A stretch of DNA of 34,869 nucleotides from Deltaproteobacteria bacterium (GCA_016935335.1 JAFGRE010000110.1:1-34869); one strand, 5' to 3'; shown: positions 1 to 9,628, counted from the first letter of the stretch. Notes: generated by a model from the sequence alone, not told the origin. Made by a program: numbers and translations.

Positions 1-1
1 T

Positions 2-67
2 GATCTGCAGCTGATCACCGGCGACGAGAAGATGCTCCTCTATCCCCACGTCCGCACCATATGGTGA
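2..67 (+). CDS. C-terminal end of an upstream CDS (partial, unknown product)
   Basis: Frame 2 reads DLQLITGDEKMLLYPHVRTIW* and its stop overlaps the ATG of the next gene (ATGGTGA). Confidence 0.4.
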   Translation, partial: DLQLITGDEKMLLYPHVRTIW

Positions 68-846
68 CCACCGAAACGACTTCCAGTCAGGCCATCAGGC
101 TCTACCGCGACCTGGCGGACTGGTATCCGCTGTTGACGCCGGTGGGCGACTACGCCGAAGAGGCCGCCTTTTACCGGCGTTTGTTCGAGGCCCACTGTCA
201 GCGGCCTCCTCGGACCCTGTTCGATCTCGGCAGTGGTGGCGGCCACAATGTCTCCCATTTGAAGGCAGCGTTGACCTGTACTCTCGTCGACCTGGAACCG
301 GCCATGCTCGCGCTGAGCCGCCGACTGAATCCGGAGTGTGAGCACATTCAGGGTGATATGCGGTCGATCCGGCTCGGGCGCGTCTTTGATTGCGTCCTCG
401 TGCACGACGCGGTCAGCTATATGACCTCGCGCAGCGATCTTGCCAGCGCCATTGCGACGGCCTTCGCACACACCGTCCCCGGAGGGGTCGCTATGTTCCA
501 GCCGGATTTCGTCTCGGAGACCTTCGAGCCGGGAACCGAGACAGGAGGCAGCGACGGGAACGGGCGCGGCTTGCGCTACCTCGAATGGCGGTGGGTTCCC
601 GACTCAAAAACCGACATGTACGTGACCGATATGGCATACCTCTTGAGAGACGTGAACGGAGCCGCCAAGGTCATTCACGACCGTCACTTCATGGGTCTGT
701 TCCCGAGAACCGTGTGGTTGGAGCTGATCTCAGCCGCCGGCTTCGAGCCCCTCGTGGTCCCCTTTGAGCACAGTTCATACAGCGACACTGGACACGAGGT
801 TTTCCTCGGGCTGCGGCCTGTCGCCGACGAAAGAGGTACGACATGA
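61..846 (+). CDS. Class I SAM-dependent methyltransferase
   Basis: Motif I-like LFDLGSGGGHNVSHL, followed by CTLVDLEPAMLALSRRLNPECEHIQGDMRSIRLGRVFDCVLVHDAVSYM. Confidence 0.88.
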   Translation: MVTTETTSSQAIRLYRDLADWYPLLTPVGDYAEEAAFYRRLFEAHCQRPPRTLFDLGSGGGHNVSHLKAALTCTLVDLEPAMLALSRRLNPECEHIQGDMRSIRLGRVFDCVLVHDAVSYMTSRSDLASAIATAFAHTVPGGVAMFQPDFVSETFEPGTETGGSDGNGRGLRYLEWRWVPDSKTDMYVTDMAYLLRDVNGAAKVIHDRHFMGLFPRTVWLELISAAGFEPLVVPFEHSSYSDTGHEVFLGLRPVADERGTT

Positions 847-1607
847 ACGAACCCTCGCCGCGCTTCTGGCCGATCTTTTTCGAGCTTTATAAGTCGCTCC
901 CCAGGCAGGGGCCGGGCAACCGCGCCTGCGCCGCAAGGGCCCTTGCTCTTTGTCGCGATCTGCCCCCTGCGCCAGCGGTGCTCGATCTGGGCTGCGGCGT
1001 CGGCGGGCAGACTCTTCATCTCGCCGATCTCATATCAGGGTCCATCGTGGCCCTTGACAGCCATGCCCCGAGCATCGAGCGGCTGCGCGCGACGGTCGCT
1101 GTGCGAAGGCTGGCCGCGCGGATTCAGCCTACGGTTTGCGACATGGCCGAACCCGGGCTGCCGCCTGCGAGCTTCGACCTCGTCTGGTCCGAGGGGGCGC
1201 TGTACAACATCGGCATCGAGAAAGCTTTGCAGATCTGCCATGGACTGTTGCGCCCCGGCGGCTACCTCGCCTTCACTGACGCGGTCTGGCGCACGGAAAA
1301 CCCGCCGCCCGACGTCAAAGCGAGCTTCGAGGGTGACTATCCGACCATGGGGCGGGTTCCGGACGTCCTGGCTTCAATCGAGAGATGCGGCTTCTCGCTC
1401 ATCGACCACTTTACCCTGCCGGACGAGGCATGGTGGGATGATTTCTATACGCCGATGGAGATTCGTATCGAGGAGCTGCGCGGTAAATATAGAGCCGACG
1501 ACGAAGCGCTGGCCGTGTTGGATCAACTTGCGCAAGAGCCTGAAATGCACCGAAGGTATTCGGACTACTACGCCTACGAGTTCTTTGTGGCGCGTCGGGT
1601 GGAGTGA
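843..1607 (+). CDS. Class I SAM-dependent methyltransferase
   Basis: Motif I VLDLGCGVGGQTLHLADL, then SFDLVWSEGALYNIGIEKAL and LLRPGGYLAFTDAVW; ATGA overlap with the preceding methyltransferase. Confidence 0.9.
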   Translation: MNEPSPRFWPIFFELYKSLPRQGPGNRACAARALALCRDLPPAPAVLDLGCGVGGQTLHLADLISGSIVALDSHAPSIERLRATVAVRRLAARIQPTVCDMAEPGLPPASFDLVWSEGALYNIGIEKALQICHGLLRPGGYLAFTDAVWRTENPPPDVKASFEGDYPTMGRVPDVLASIERCGFSLIDHFTLPDEAWWDDFYTPMEIRIEELRGKYRADDEALAVLDQLAQEPEMHRRYSDYYAYEFFVARRVE

Positions 1608-1771
1608 AGGAACCCATAGTGCCGGAGAAATATGATTCAACGCCGCTTCCACCTCACCGGGAACGGTTTGCTCTTTGATAAGCCGTTGATATTGAATGTT
1701 TTCGGTTTACTGCGGGAGAAAGAGAACGGTTATGAAAAGGGTTGCACATGGGGAGCCAAAAACACCCAGAA

Positions 1772-1809
1772 AATAGGGACTTAAGAAAGCTTGAGTCCCT
1801 ATTTTTTTG
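1772..1809 (+). terminator. Intrinsic terminator downstream of the methyltransferase pair
   Basis: AATAGGGACTTAAG-AAAG-CTTGAGTCCCTATT (14 bp stem, one G.U) followed by a T run. Confidence 0.8.
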
Positions 1810-2164
1810 CCTCAATCCTCGTGGGAGCACTATGGGAGCAGTTCGCTGGTCACGCCCTAATATTTTCAAGTACTTACAGGGAGAGTTTTGGGGTACCCCA
1901 CATTTCATCTAATTCTAAAATACCAATAATTTTAATATGTTGTCTGAACCTGCATCCTCTGTCAAGTTTCGTTACAGCCATCCTCCCCCAATGAAAATCC
2001 GCACCCCTGCGCCGCAAAACAAAAAGACCGATCGCTGTTTTCGGACAATCCGGCCCTATGATCTAAAAGCATTCACGATAGTAACTCCTCCATCTCCCGC
2101 TCCCACGTAAAGAGCTACCTTCCTCTCTTCTTAAAACCAAGTCATCAAAACTTTTTGTATCGGA

Positions 2165-2854
2165 CTATTGAGTATCAATCCGAATATGTACCCGAAGCTG
2201 GAAGTCGCGGATACCCAAGCCCCGAAGAGGAACTTCAAATACGGTACCATCTGGAACCATCGGAGGAATTCTGATTGTGACAACCTCCTCATCCTCCACC
2301 ACACCTTGCTCCTGGCAATGGATACAGGGAAAAACCCAATCGTGCCCTGATCCCCCGCAAAACCGACAAGTATGAAAAACCGGCACACCAATAGGCACAG
2401 CCCCTCCTCTTCTTGCTTCATCAGGAGAAAGGATGACCTCTACATTCAACTTCTGAATGCCCTCCCCTTTTGGAATCCTAATGCCGCTGAAATTTCTAAC
2501 AATCCGGTCAAACAACTCGCCACGAGAAGGGCTGATTGTTTCAAACCCTCTTGTGACTGATATGGACTCAGGTATTAAAGCTTCGGGTTTCCCTTTCTCC
2601 TGCGTCTCCACCGGTCTCACGTCAATTTTTATATTCTTTTCGGCAGCACAGAGGCTGGCATTATATTCTCTTCTTTTTTCCGGATCAGAAAGGACACTGT
2701 ACGCCTCAATGATTTCCTGAAAATTCCGTGTTCCCCTTGGTCCCACTCTATCCGGATGGTAAGACTTTGCCAGCTCTCGAAAGGCTCTACGAATCCCAAT
2801 TTCACTCTCTGTATTGGGTACCCCAAGAATTATGTAATAGTCTTTCCTCTCCAT
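2165..2854 (-). CDS. DnaJ-like co-chaperone with J domain and shortened zinc-finger region
   Basis: N-terminal J domain with HPD (RELAKSYHPDRVGPRG), AYSVLSDPEKRREY, CRFCGGSG...CIHCQEQG, and a DnaJ C-terminal-like segment (VTIRIPPMVPDGTVFEVPLRGLG). Confidence 0.85.
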   Translation of the reverse strand: MERKDYYIILGVPNTESEIGIRRAFRELAKSYHPDRVGPRGTRNFQEIIEAYSVLSDPEKRREYNASLCAAEKNIKIDVRPVETQEKGKPEALIPESISVTRGFETISPSRGELFDRIVRNFSGIRIPKGEGIQKLNVEVILSPDEARRGGAVPIGVPVFHTCRFCGGSGHDWVFPCIHCQEQGVVEDEEVVTIRIPPMVPDGTVFEVPLRGLGIRDFQLRVHIRIDTQ

Positions 2855-2937
2855 CGCTATTTCCCTTCCTTACAAAGCCCATCAGTACATGAGAAAGGAG
2901 ATAGCAGGGGGAGTAAAAACTCCCCCTCTTTTATCGA

Positions 2938-3360
2938 TCATACCGTAACAGGTATCTTTCGTGGTTTTGCCGCTTCCACTTTTGGTAAGGTCAACCGCAA
3001 AACACCATCGGTTAGTGAAGCTTCAATTTCGGACTGATTAATTACATCTGACAGGGTAAACTGTCGGTAATATCGCCCCGTCCGATACTCCCGCAATACG
3101 TCTGCTTCATCTGAGCCCTCCGGCGGTGCAACGTCCCCTATTATGGTAAGTACATTATTATCAAGGTCAATGTTCAGATCGTTTTTTGCAACCCCGGGCA
3201 AATCAGCTACCACCGTGAGTGCTTTCTCAGTTTCAAAAATATCTACGGCTGGAGTAAACACCAGACCGGGCCTGGTTTGTTCGGCCGGCGTGGCCAGCTC
3301 CTGTTTCTCTTTCACTTGAAGATCTTTTGTTTCTTTTTCAGCCATATCTAATCCCTCCAT
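2938..3360 (-). CDS. Hsp20/alpha-crystallin family small heat-shock protein
   Basis: PAVDIFETEKALTVVADLPGVAKNDLNIDLDNNVLTIIGD and C-terminal GVLRLTLPKVEAAKPRKIPV. The start may be the internal Met (MAEKETKD). Confidence 0.9.
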   Translation of the reverse strand: MEGLDMAEKETKDLQVKEKQELATPAEQTRPGLVFTPAVDIFETEKALTVVADLPGVAKNDLNIDLDNNVLTIIGDVAPPEGSDEADVLREYRTGRYYRQFTLSDVINQSEIEASLTDGVLRLTLPKVEAAKPRKIPVTV

Positions 3361-3379
3361 GCAAAATATCAGGTTTTTT

Positions 3380-3844
3380 TCATGATACTCTTACGGAAAT
3401 CTGCTTTGGCTTCGCAGCTTCTTTCTTAGGCAAAAGGACCGCCAGGACACCGTTCGTGCTTTTTGCCTCTACCTTGTCGGTATCGATTTCATGGGGCAGC
3501 TTGATCATCCGGCGAAATTTTCCCGCTTCCCGTTCCCGACGGTGATATTTTACCTTTTCATCCTCAGCCGCAATCATGCGTTCTCCCGAAATCGAAATAC
3601 TGTTGCCGGTTATCGATATCTCCACACCCTTTGCCTTTATTCCCGGGAGCTCGGCACGAAGATAAAAGTTGTTTTTATCTTCGGTAATATTGGTCAAAGG
3701 GAATACCCCCCGGGGTACCTCCCCGGGCCATGTCCGAGGAAACTCTTCAAAGGCTCTTTCAAGATCCCTTCGCATCCGGTCCAATTCCTCGAACGGACTT
3801 CTCCACCATAGGGTTGGCGTGTCAAAATATCTTTTGATTATCAT
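3380..3844 (-). CDS. Hsp20/alpha-crystallin family small heat-shock protein
   Basis: NITEDKNNFYLRAELPGIKAKGVEISITGNSISISGER and NGVLAVLLPKKEAAKPKQISVRV. Confidence 0.92.
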   Translation of the reverse strand: MIIKRYFDTPTLWWRSPFEELDRMRRDLERAFEEFPRTWPGEVPRGVFPLTNITEDKNNFYLRAELPGIKAKGVEISITGNSISISGERMIAAEDEKVKYHRREREAGKFRRMIKLPHEIDTDKVEAKSTNGVLAVLLPKKEAAKPKQISVRVS

Positions 3845-4976
3845 ACTGCATCCCTCCTTGCTTGTACTATGTAGGTTGTTGGTTTATGATTGAAAGTGTA
3901 ATAAACCTTGTATGTCTATAGATAAAAATGGGATTGCAGGTATTCAGGGCGGAGGCTTCGTCAAGAACCCTTTTGAATGCAAGGTATTGCGGAGCGAATC
4001 GTAGAAAGCGGTTTTTTTGCTGTCATGAGTAACCATCCTTAAACTTCCTCTAAGACAATTCGAGTGGTAATTACCATCAAAAAGGAGTTGAAAAGTGGTT
4101 TTATATTCCTCCTCGAAATTTCCGTTTACTCTAATCAAACACCGATTATCTATTTCACTTTTTTTGAAAAAATAATTCAACCTTTTGACCTGTCAAGAGG
4201 TACATCAATTTTTTCATTGAAAGCAAAATAAAAACCAGCGTTACAGCACGCCAGGGAAGGCCGTGTAAGATCTCATGCGGCTTTGGCTTCTGTGCAAAAA
4301 TGACTGAAAATGCACCGCCCTCAAAAACAATAATTCATGCCGCTTTTGTTTTTATCTCCGCCCCCCCCTTCACCGATCCTACTTTCCCACGTCTGCGTGC
4401 AGTAATTGCCTGCAGCCAAAACGAAAAAACTGGAGCACCGATGCCCTTTAAATCCAACCGGAAAATGGGAAAAACGATCAAGTAATTTTGCAGTACATTT
4501 GCAGTGAATTCACAGAAATTTCGAGTAGAATGCAGTATCTTCCGGTATACCCTGGAACACAGCAAATCGTAACTGACTATTCGTTTAAATCCTATAAATC
4601 TAATAACCAAAGAAACTTTCGGGCGTTGCCAGTTCCCGTTCTGAATTTCATTAAACCAACCTTCCTCAGGTCAAATCATAAGCCTTGCATTTGGAAAGCA
4701 GTTGTGCCAGTCTAAATTAACAGACTTGCTTGCGGCACGGAGAAGACGGCGTTTGCGCGCCACAGGATAGAGCATCATCTGGATGCAATTGACATCCTTG
4801 GTAGCACTATAACAAAAGAAGGATCTCTTAAGGATAGGGGAAAACTCTTACAGACCTGTCATTGTTTCGGGCGGGAGATACTCTCGTAGTACAATTTATT
4901 GAAGGAGGAAGTGCCTGAAGCGGGTTCCGCCCGGTTCCCAGAGACACTGCACGGCGAAAGAAAGGAGAACCTGATC

Positions 4977-6305
4977 ATGCCTGGAAAAGTCAAGGAGCTT
5001 GAAGCAGATGTCGTTGTTGCCGGTTCGGGGCCCGGCGGGGCAACCGTGGCTCGTGAACTGAGCAAGGGAGGAAAGAAAGTTATCGTCTGTGAGGCGGGCA
5101 AGTATTTTACCTCCCTCGGCAAGTTCTACAGTGCCGGTTTGATGATGAAAAAAGGGGGACTGACATTTTCCAAAGAGGGCTTAATGCTCAATATCGGCAA
5201 CACGGTGGGCGGGCAATCAATGGTTTTCGCCGCCTCGGCCTTCCAGCCCCCGTCCTGGCTCAAGGACAGGTACGGCGTTGATCTTCAGCAGGAAATAGAT
5301 GAGTTATACAAGGAAATCCCGATCCGGCCGCTCTCCGATCCCCTCCTTGGTCCCGGAGTTCGCCTGTTAATGGAAACAGCCCAGACGTTGGGGATGGACT
5401 GGAAGCCCGCGGATAAATTCATCCGTTCGGAAAAATGCGTGCCCAATTGCGGCAAATGTTCTCTGGGTTGCACCACCGGGGCGAAATGGACCGCCCGCGA
5501 ATTCATTGATGAAGCCACACAGAATGGGGCGGATCTCCTTCCTCAAACCAAAGTCGAAAAAGTCGTCACCAAGAGCGGTAAAGCGGCAGGTGTCGAGGCT
5601 GAGGGAGCAGGCGGCAAGATAGTCATTAAAGCCGATATCGTTATCCTTTCTGCGGGCGGACAGGGGTCGCCGATCATCCTCCAGCAGTCAGGTCTCCCTG
5701 AGGCGGGTGATGGTTTTTTTGTAGATCCGGTCCTGATGGTGTGGGGAATCGCACCGAAAGGTGGCAACATGCATGACATCCCACTCTCAGCGGGAATTCA
5801 CCTAATGGAAGACGGGATCTTGCTGATGGATGTTTCTTTTCCGCTTCTGCTTGCCTTAGGGCTTGTTGCGTATACAGGAACCGGCGGGCTGGCTTACTTG
5901 CGCAAAGCGATTCATCACAACAAACTACTTGCCGTCATGGTGAAAGTGAGAGATCAGCTTTACGGGCAAGTCCATGTTGATGGTTCCATCTCCAAACCCA
6001 TTGATGATGCGGCAAAACAGAAGCTGAATAAGGGTGTGGGCATTGCCAAGGAGATCCTCAGGAAGATAGGGGTGAAGGAAAACGATATCTTTGTCAATAA
6101 GCCCCTGGGAGGCCACCCCGGCGGGTCGGTGCGCCTTGGCGACCATCTGGATACCAATTGCCAGACAAAAATCACCAATTGTTACTGTGTGGACAACTCT
6201 ATTATCCCCGAACCCTGGGGCCAGCCGCCGGTCGTTACCATCGCGGCCATGGCAAAACGGTTGGCAAAACACTTGATGGCGGATAAAAAACCGAACAACC
6301 GATAG
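4977..6305 (+). CDS. GMC-family FAD-dependent oxidoreductase with CxxxCxxCxxxC-type cluster
   Basis: N-terminal Rossmann motif VVVAGSGPGGATVARELSKGGKKVIVCEAG; CVPNCGKCSLGC; C-terminal LGGHPGGSVRLGDHLDTNCQTKITNCYCVDNSIIPEPWGQPPVVTIAAMAKRLA. Start moved to 4977 because AAAGGAG precedes that ATG. Confidence 0.88.
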   Translation: MPGKVKELEADVVVAGSGPGGATVARELSKGGKKVIVCEAGKYFTSLGKFYSAGLMMKKGGLTFSKEGLMLNIGNTVGGQSMVFAASAFQPPSWLKDRYGVDLQQEIDELYKEIPIRPLSDPLLGPGVRLLMETAQTLGMDWKPADKFIRSEKCVPNCGKCSLGCTTGAKWTAREFIDEATQNGADLLPQTKVEKVVTKSGKAAGVEAEGAGGKIVIKADIVILSAGGQGSPIILQQSGLPEAGDGFFVDPVLMVWGIAPKGGNMHDIPLSAGIHLMEDGILLMDVSFPLLLALGLVAYTGTGGLAYLRKAIHHNKLLAVMVKVRDQLYGQVHVDGSISKPIDDAAKQKLNKGVGIAKEILRKIGVKENDIFVNKPLGGHPGGSVRLGDHLDTNCQTKITNCYCVDNSIIPEPWGQPPVVTIAAMAKRLAKHLMADKKPNNR

Positions 6306-6383
6306 TTATTTTGCGAATTTTGATTGCGGCTCGATCGGAGAAAGGGATGGTGCACCTTCAGGACACCCGGCTTACTATGGTGA

Positions 6384-6460
6384 CTATCGCTGGGTCGACA
6401 CCCCAAGCTCCCGGGCTACCCCTACTAACCGCATTCCCTTCTCTTCCAAGAGTTTTTCTT
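6384..6460 (-). pseudogene. Possible remnant of a helix-turn-helix (transposase-type) C-terminus
   Basis: Minus strand reads EIEEKLLEEKGMRLVGVARELGVSTQ*, resembling the terminal HTH of RAYT/transposase-like proteins; no intact gene around it. Confidence 0.3.
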
Positions 6461-6800
6461 CGATTTCATCATGACCGACCGTACGGGTAAATGTTCCGTT
6501 GTCCCTGTTTGTGCCAGTTTCACGAGTAAGTGTCGAGGGAGTCGTCCTTGAAAAAGCCGGGAATTCGGAATCGCTCACCGATGGTATCATTTCTTGTTTC
6601 GCCCCTTCCCTGCCCGCGCTGCGAGGCAGCGAGCGGCTTGGTTTTCGTTCCGTCTTGTTTAGCAGACCGGTTGCATCAAGTAACCCAATTGATGCTCTGT
6701 ACGGATATCGCCAAAGCGAAACAAATTCGGAATTCCAGCGACTCATCAAAAAGCGACTTGACATGGAGCTACAATCGTATTAAATTATTATCTAAGTATG

Positions 6801-6819
6801 ATTATTAAATAGGAATAAT
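6801..6819 (+). promoter_or_regulatory. Candidate Fur/PerR-type operator upstream of the PerR-like gene
   Basis: ATTATT-AAATAGG-AATAAT, a 19-nt AT-rich inverted repeat ending 5 nt before the ATG at 6825. Confidence 0.4.
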
Positions 6820-6824
6820 ACGGC

Positions 6825-7271
6825 ATGAAAATTTCCCCGGAAGAACTGAAGCAACGGATGAACCGCTTTAAGGAGGGTCTCAAACGATCAGGGATTAAAC
6901 TGACCCATCAACGGCTGGAGATCTTCCGCGAAGTGGCGGAGTCCGGCGATCACCCCGATGCAGAGACGATTTACAGGGGCGTCCGGGAGAGAATTCCCAC
7001 CGTATCGCTCGACACAGTCTATCGGACGCTGTGGTTACTTCTTGACCTCGGGCTGATAGCCACGCTCGGCCCATCCCGGGAACGATCGAGGTTTGACGCC
7101 AATATGAGCCCTCACCACCATTTCGTGTGCTCGAGATGTGGCATGACCTACGACTTTTGCAGCCCCGAGTTCGATCAATTGAACATCCCGGATAGTGTCA
7201 TGGAGTTGGGTAACGTAGAAAAACTGCAGGTGGAGGTCAGAGGCATCTGCCTGCAATGTTCAAAAAAATAG
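6825..7271 (+). CDS. Fur-family transcriptional regulator, PerR-like
   Basis: Fur winged helix (LTHQRLEIFREVAESGDHPDAETIYRGVRERIPTVSLDTVYRTLWLLLDLGLI), HHHFVCSRCG...CLQC zinc site, Asp in MTYDFCSP at the position PerR uses (Fur usually has Glu). Confidence 0.92.
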   Translation: MKISPEELKQRMNRFKEGLKRSGIKLTHQRLEIFREVAESGDHPDAETIYRGVRERIPTVSLDTVYRTLWLLLDLGLIATLGPSRERSRFDANMSPHHHFVCSRCGMTYDFCSPEFDQLNIPDSVMELGNVEKLQVEVRGICLQCSKK

Positions 7272-7309
7272 GGGAAGTTTAGGGGAAATAATTTAACAAG
7301 GAGGGTGTC

Positions 7310-8821
7310 ATGACAAAGGACAAAAAAACGCTGACCACCGGTTTTGGGAAGCCGGTAGAGAATGACCTCAACTCAATGAGCGCGGGCCCGAAGGGACCAC
7401 TGCTCCTGCAGGATGTACATCTGCTGGATAAGCTGGCCCATTTCGACCGCGAGCGAATTCCCGAGCGCGTGGTGCACGCCAAGGGAACAGGCGCGCATGG
7501 TTACTTTGAAGTGACCCACGACGTCACCAAGTACACCCGAGCCAAGTTCCTTTCGGAGGTGGGAAAGAAAACCGAGGTCTTCGCACGGTTTTCCACTGTG
7601 GGCGGCGAAAAAGGCTCCGCCGACTCGGAGCGCGATCCTCGCGGATTCGCTCTGAAATTTTATACCGAAGAGGGAAATTATGACATGGTGGGCAACAATA
7701 CCCCCGTATTCTTCATCCGCGACACGATGAAGTTTCCAGACTTTATCCACACCCAGAAACGCAATCCGGCCACCAATCTCAAGGATGCGGATATGTTCTG
7801 GGACTTCCTGTCCCTGACTCCCGAATCCATCCACCAGGTCACCATCCTCTTTTCCGATCGCGGCACGCCCAAAACCTACCGCAATATGAACGGATACAGC
7901 AGCCATACCTACATGTGGTACAACGAGAGAGGCGAATACTACTGGGTACAACTCCACTTTAAGACCGAGCAAGGGATTCGGAATTTCACCGGCGAGGAAG
8001 CGGAACGCATGCGCGGCATTGATCCCGACTGTGCCACCCGGGATCTTAATGAAGCGATTGCGAACGGTGAGTACCCTTCCTGGCGGCTTGAGGTTCAAAT
8101 CATGACGCCGGAGCAGGCAAAGAACTACCGTTTCGATCCCTTTGACATCACCAAGGTCTGGCCCCATGGTGACTTCCCGCCCATGGACGTTGGCCGTTTG
8201 GTGTTGAACCGGAATCCGGAAAACTATTTTGCCGAGGTGGAACAGGCCGCTTTCTCTCCCGGCAATTTTGTTCCCGGAATCGGCCCGTCTCCGGACAAAA
8301 TGCTGCAGGGACGTCTCTTCAGTTACCACGACACTCATCTTCACCGGCTCGGCCCGAACTACCATCTCCTCCCGATCAATGCCCCCAAGGCCTGTCCCAT
8401 GAACAGCTATCAGCGGGACGCCTCCATGCGGGTTGACAACAACGGCGGAGGTGGACCGAACTACTGGCCGAACAGCTTCGGAGGACCAGCTCCGGATCCA
8501 GAGATGGCCCCTCCTCCCATCGACGTATCCGGAATGGCAGACCGCCACGCCTACGAGCTTGGTGATGTGGACTTCCTCCAGCCGGGCGATCTGTATCGCA
8601 AGGTTATGACCGATACGGACCGAGAGCACCTGGTGAGTAATATTGTTTCGCACCTGAAGAACGCGCAAAAACGCATTCAGCTTCGGCAAACAGCCCTGTT
8701 CTACAAAGCAGACCCGGACTATGGGCAGCGCGTCGCCAAAGGTCTCGGCCTCGATGTGGAAGAGGTCAAGCGCCTCGCCGCCATGTCCCAGGAGGAGCGC
8801 GTAAAGGCAACGGCAAAGTAA
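7310..8821 (+). CDS. katA: Monofunctional heme catalase
   Basis: [112 protein letters not shown]. Confidence 0.97.
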   Translation: MTKDKKTLTTGFGKPVENDLNSMSAGPKGPLLLQDVHLLDKLAHFDRERIPERVVHAKGTGAHGYFEVTHDVTKYTRAKFLSEVGKKTEVFARFSTVGGEKGSADSERDPRGFALKFYTEEGNYDMVGNNTPVFFIRDTMKFPDFIHTQKRNPATNLKDADMFWDFLSLTPESIHQVTILFSDRGTPKTYRNMNGYSSHTYMWYNERGEYYWVQLHFKTEQGIRNFTGEEAERMRGIDPDCATRDLNEAIANGEYPSWRLEVQIMTPEQAKNYRFDPFDITKVWPHGDFPPMDVGRLVLNRNPENYFAEVEQAAFSPGNFVPGIGPSPDKMLQGRLFSYHDTHLHRLGPNYHLLPINAPKACPMNSYQRDASMRVDNNGGGGPNYWPNSFGGPAPDPEMAPPPIDVSGMADRHAYELGDVDFLQPGDLYRKVMTDTDREHLVSNIVSHLKNAQKRIQLRQTALFYKADPDYGQRVAKGLGLDVEEVKRLAAMSQEERVKATAK

Positions 8822-8911
8822 GAGAATTTCATATTTTATTGACCGGCCAATGGGTGGCTTTCGATATGGTAATAAAATCAGGCTCAACCCTTAAAACAAG
8901 GAGGTGCCGTT

Positions 8912-9628
8912 ATGGTAGAGGAAATTAAAGCTGGTTGTGCCCGACCGACCGGGGGGCCGGTCGGTGAACCTAAAGAAGCGGAGACTCAGAAAGAAGAACC
9001 TAAAAAGGAGGTCGCTACCATGATCAAAGTCGGACGAAAAGCCCCGGATTTTATTGCCCCGGCGTATTTCAAGGGGAAATTTGTCAACATAAAGCTATCG
9101 GACTATCTGGGGAAATGGGTTGTCCTGTGTTTTTACCCCGGTGACTTCACCTTTGTCTGAGCAACGGAAATTTCAGCAGTTGCTGAAAAATTTCCTGAAT
9201 TCCAAAAACTCGGCGTCGAAGTCTTTTCAATGAGCATTGATAGTGTTTTTGTCCACAAGATGTGGAATGATCATGAATTATCAAAAATGGTTTCCGGGGG
9301 CGTTCCCTTTCCGATGTTATCCGACGCAGGCGGAAAGGTAGGAACCGTTTACGGTGTTTATGACGATGAAGCCGGCGTGGAAACCAGAGGACGATTTCTC
9401 ATCGACCCGGACGGCGTCGTTCAGGGATTGGAGATTTTAACACCTCCCGTGGGCAGGAACGTCGCCGAAACATTGAGATCCATCCATGCGTTTCAGCTGG
9501 TAAGGAACAGCAAAGGAACCGAGGCGACACCGTCGGGATGGAGACCCGGCAAAATGACCCTGAAGCCGGGTCCGGATCTCGTAGGAAGGGTTTGGGAAGT
9601 GTGGAAGACCGAGATGGCGTTTGATTGA
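8912..9628 (+). CDS. Selenocysteine-containing peroxiredoxin (1-Cys/AhpC-TSA type; in-frame TGA 9158..9160 = Sec)
   Basis: ORFs 8912..9160 and 9230..9628 are in the same frame with a single TGA between them; readthrough gives [42 protein letters not shown], with the TGA at the peroxidatic Cys position (FTFVCPTE). AAGGAGG precedes the ATG. Confidence 0.9.
9166..9195 (+). promoter_or_regulatory. Bacterial SECIS-like hairpin
   Basis: GGAAATTT-CAGC-AGTT-GCTG-AA-AAATTTCC immediately 3' of the TGA; apical loop starts 17 nt after the UGA and contains a G. Confidence 0.75.

Noticed and set aside
40-471. 143-aa minus-strand ORF over the first methyltransferase
   Set aside because: Antisense shadow of a clear methyltransferase in GC-rich sequence.
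943-1635. 230-aa plus-strand ORF overlapping the second methyltransferase
   Set aside because: Arg/Ser-rich out-of-frame shadow; the other frame has clear SAM-methyltransferase motifs.
1654-1908. 84-aa minus-strand ORF spanning the terminator region
   Set aside because: Includes the terminator hairpin sequence in its translation; resembles translated non-coding sequence rather than a protein.
3944-4180. 78-aa minus-strand ORF in the AT-rich intergenic region
   Set aside because: Protein-like in part, but no family recognised and no clear SD; not supported strongly enough to list.
4720-4880. Protein-like plus-strand stretch RHRIEHHLDAIDILGSTITKEGSLKDRGKLLQTCHCFGREIL
   Set aside because: Could be a gene remnant, but no start and no recognised family; not distinguishable from chance without a search.
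7373-8887. 504-aa minus-strand ORF antisense to the catalase gene
   Set aside because: Almost entirely the reverse complement of a well-supported catalase; composition matches a codon-bias shadow ORF with no recognisable domain.
9158-9160. Interpretation of the Prx TGA as an inactivating nonsense mutation (pseudogene)
   Set aside because: The only disruption lies exactly at the catalytic Cys codon, the downstream frame is intact, and a SECIS-like hairpin follows; Sec is more parsimonious.
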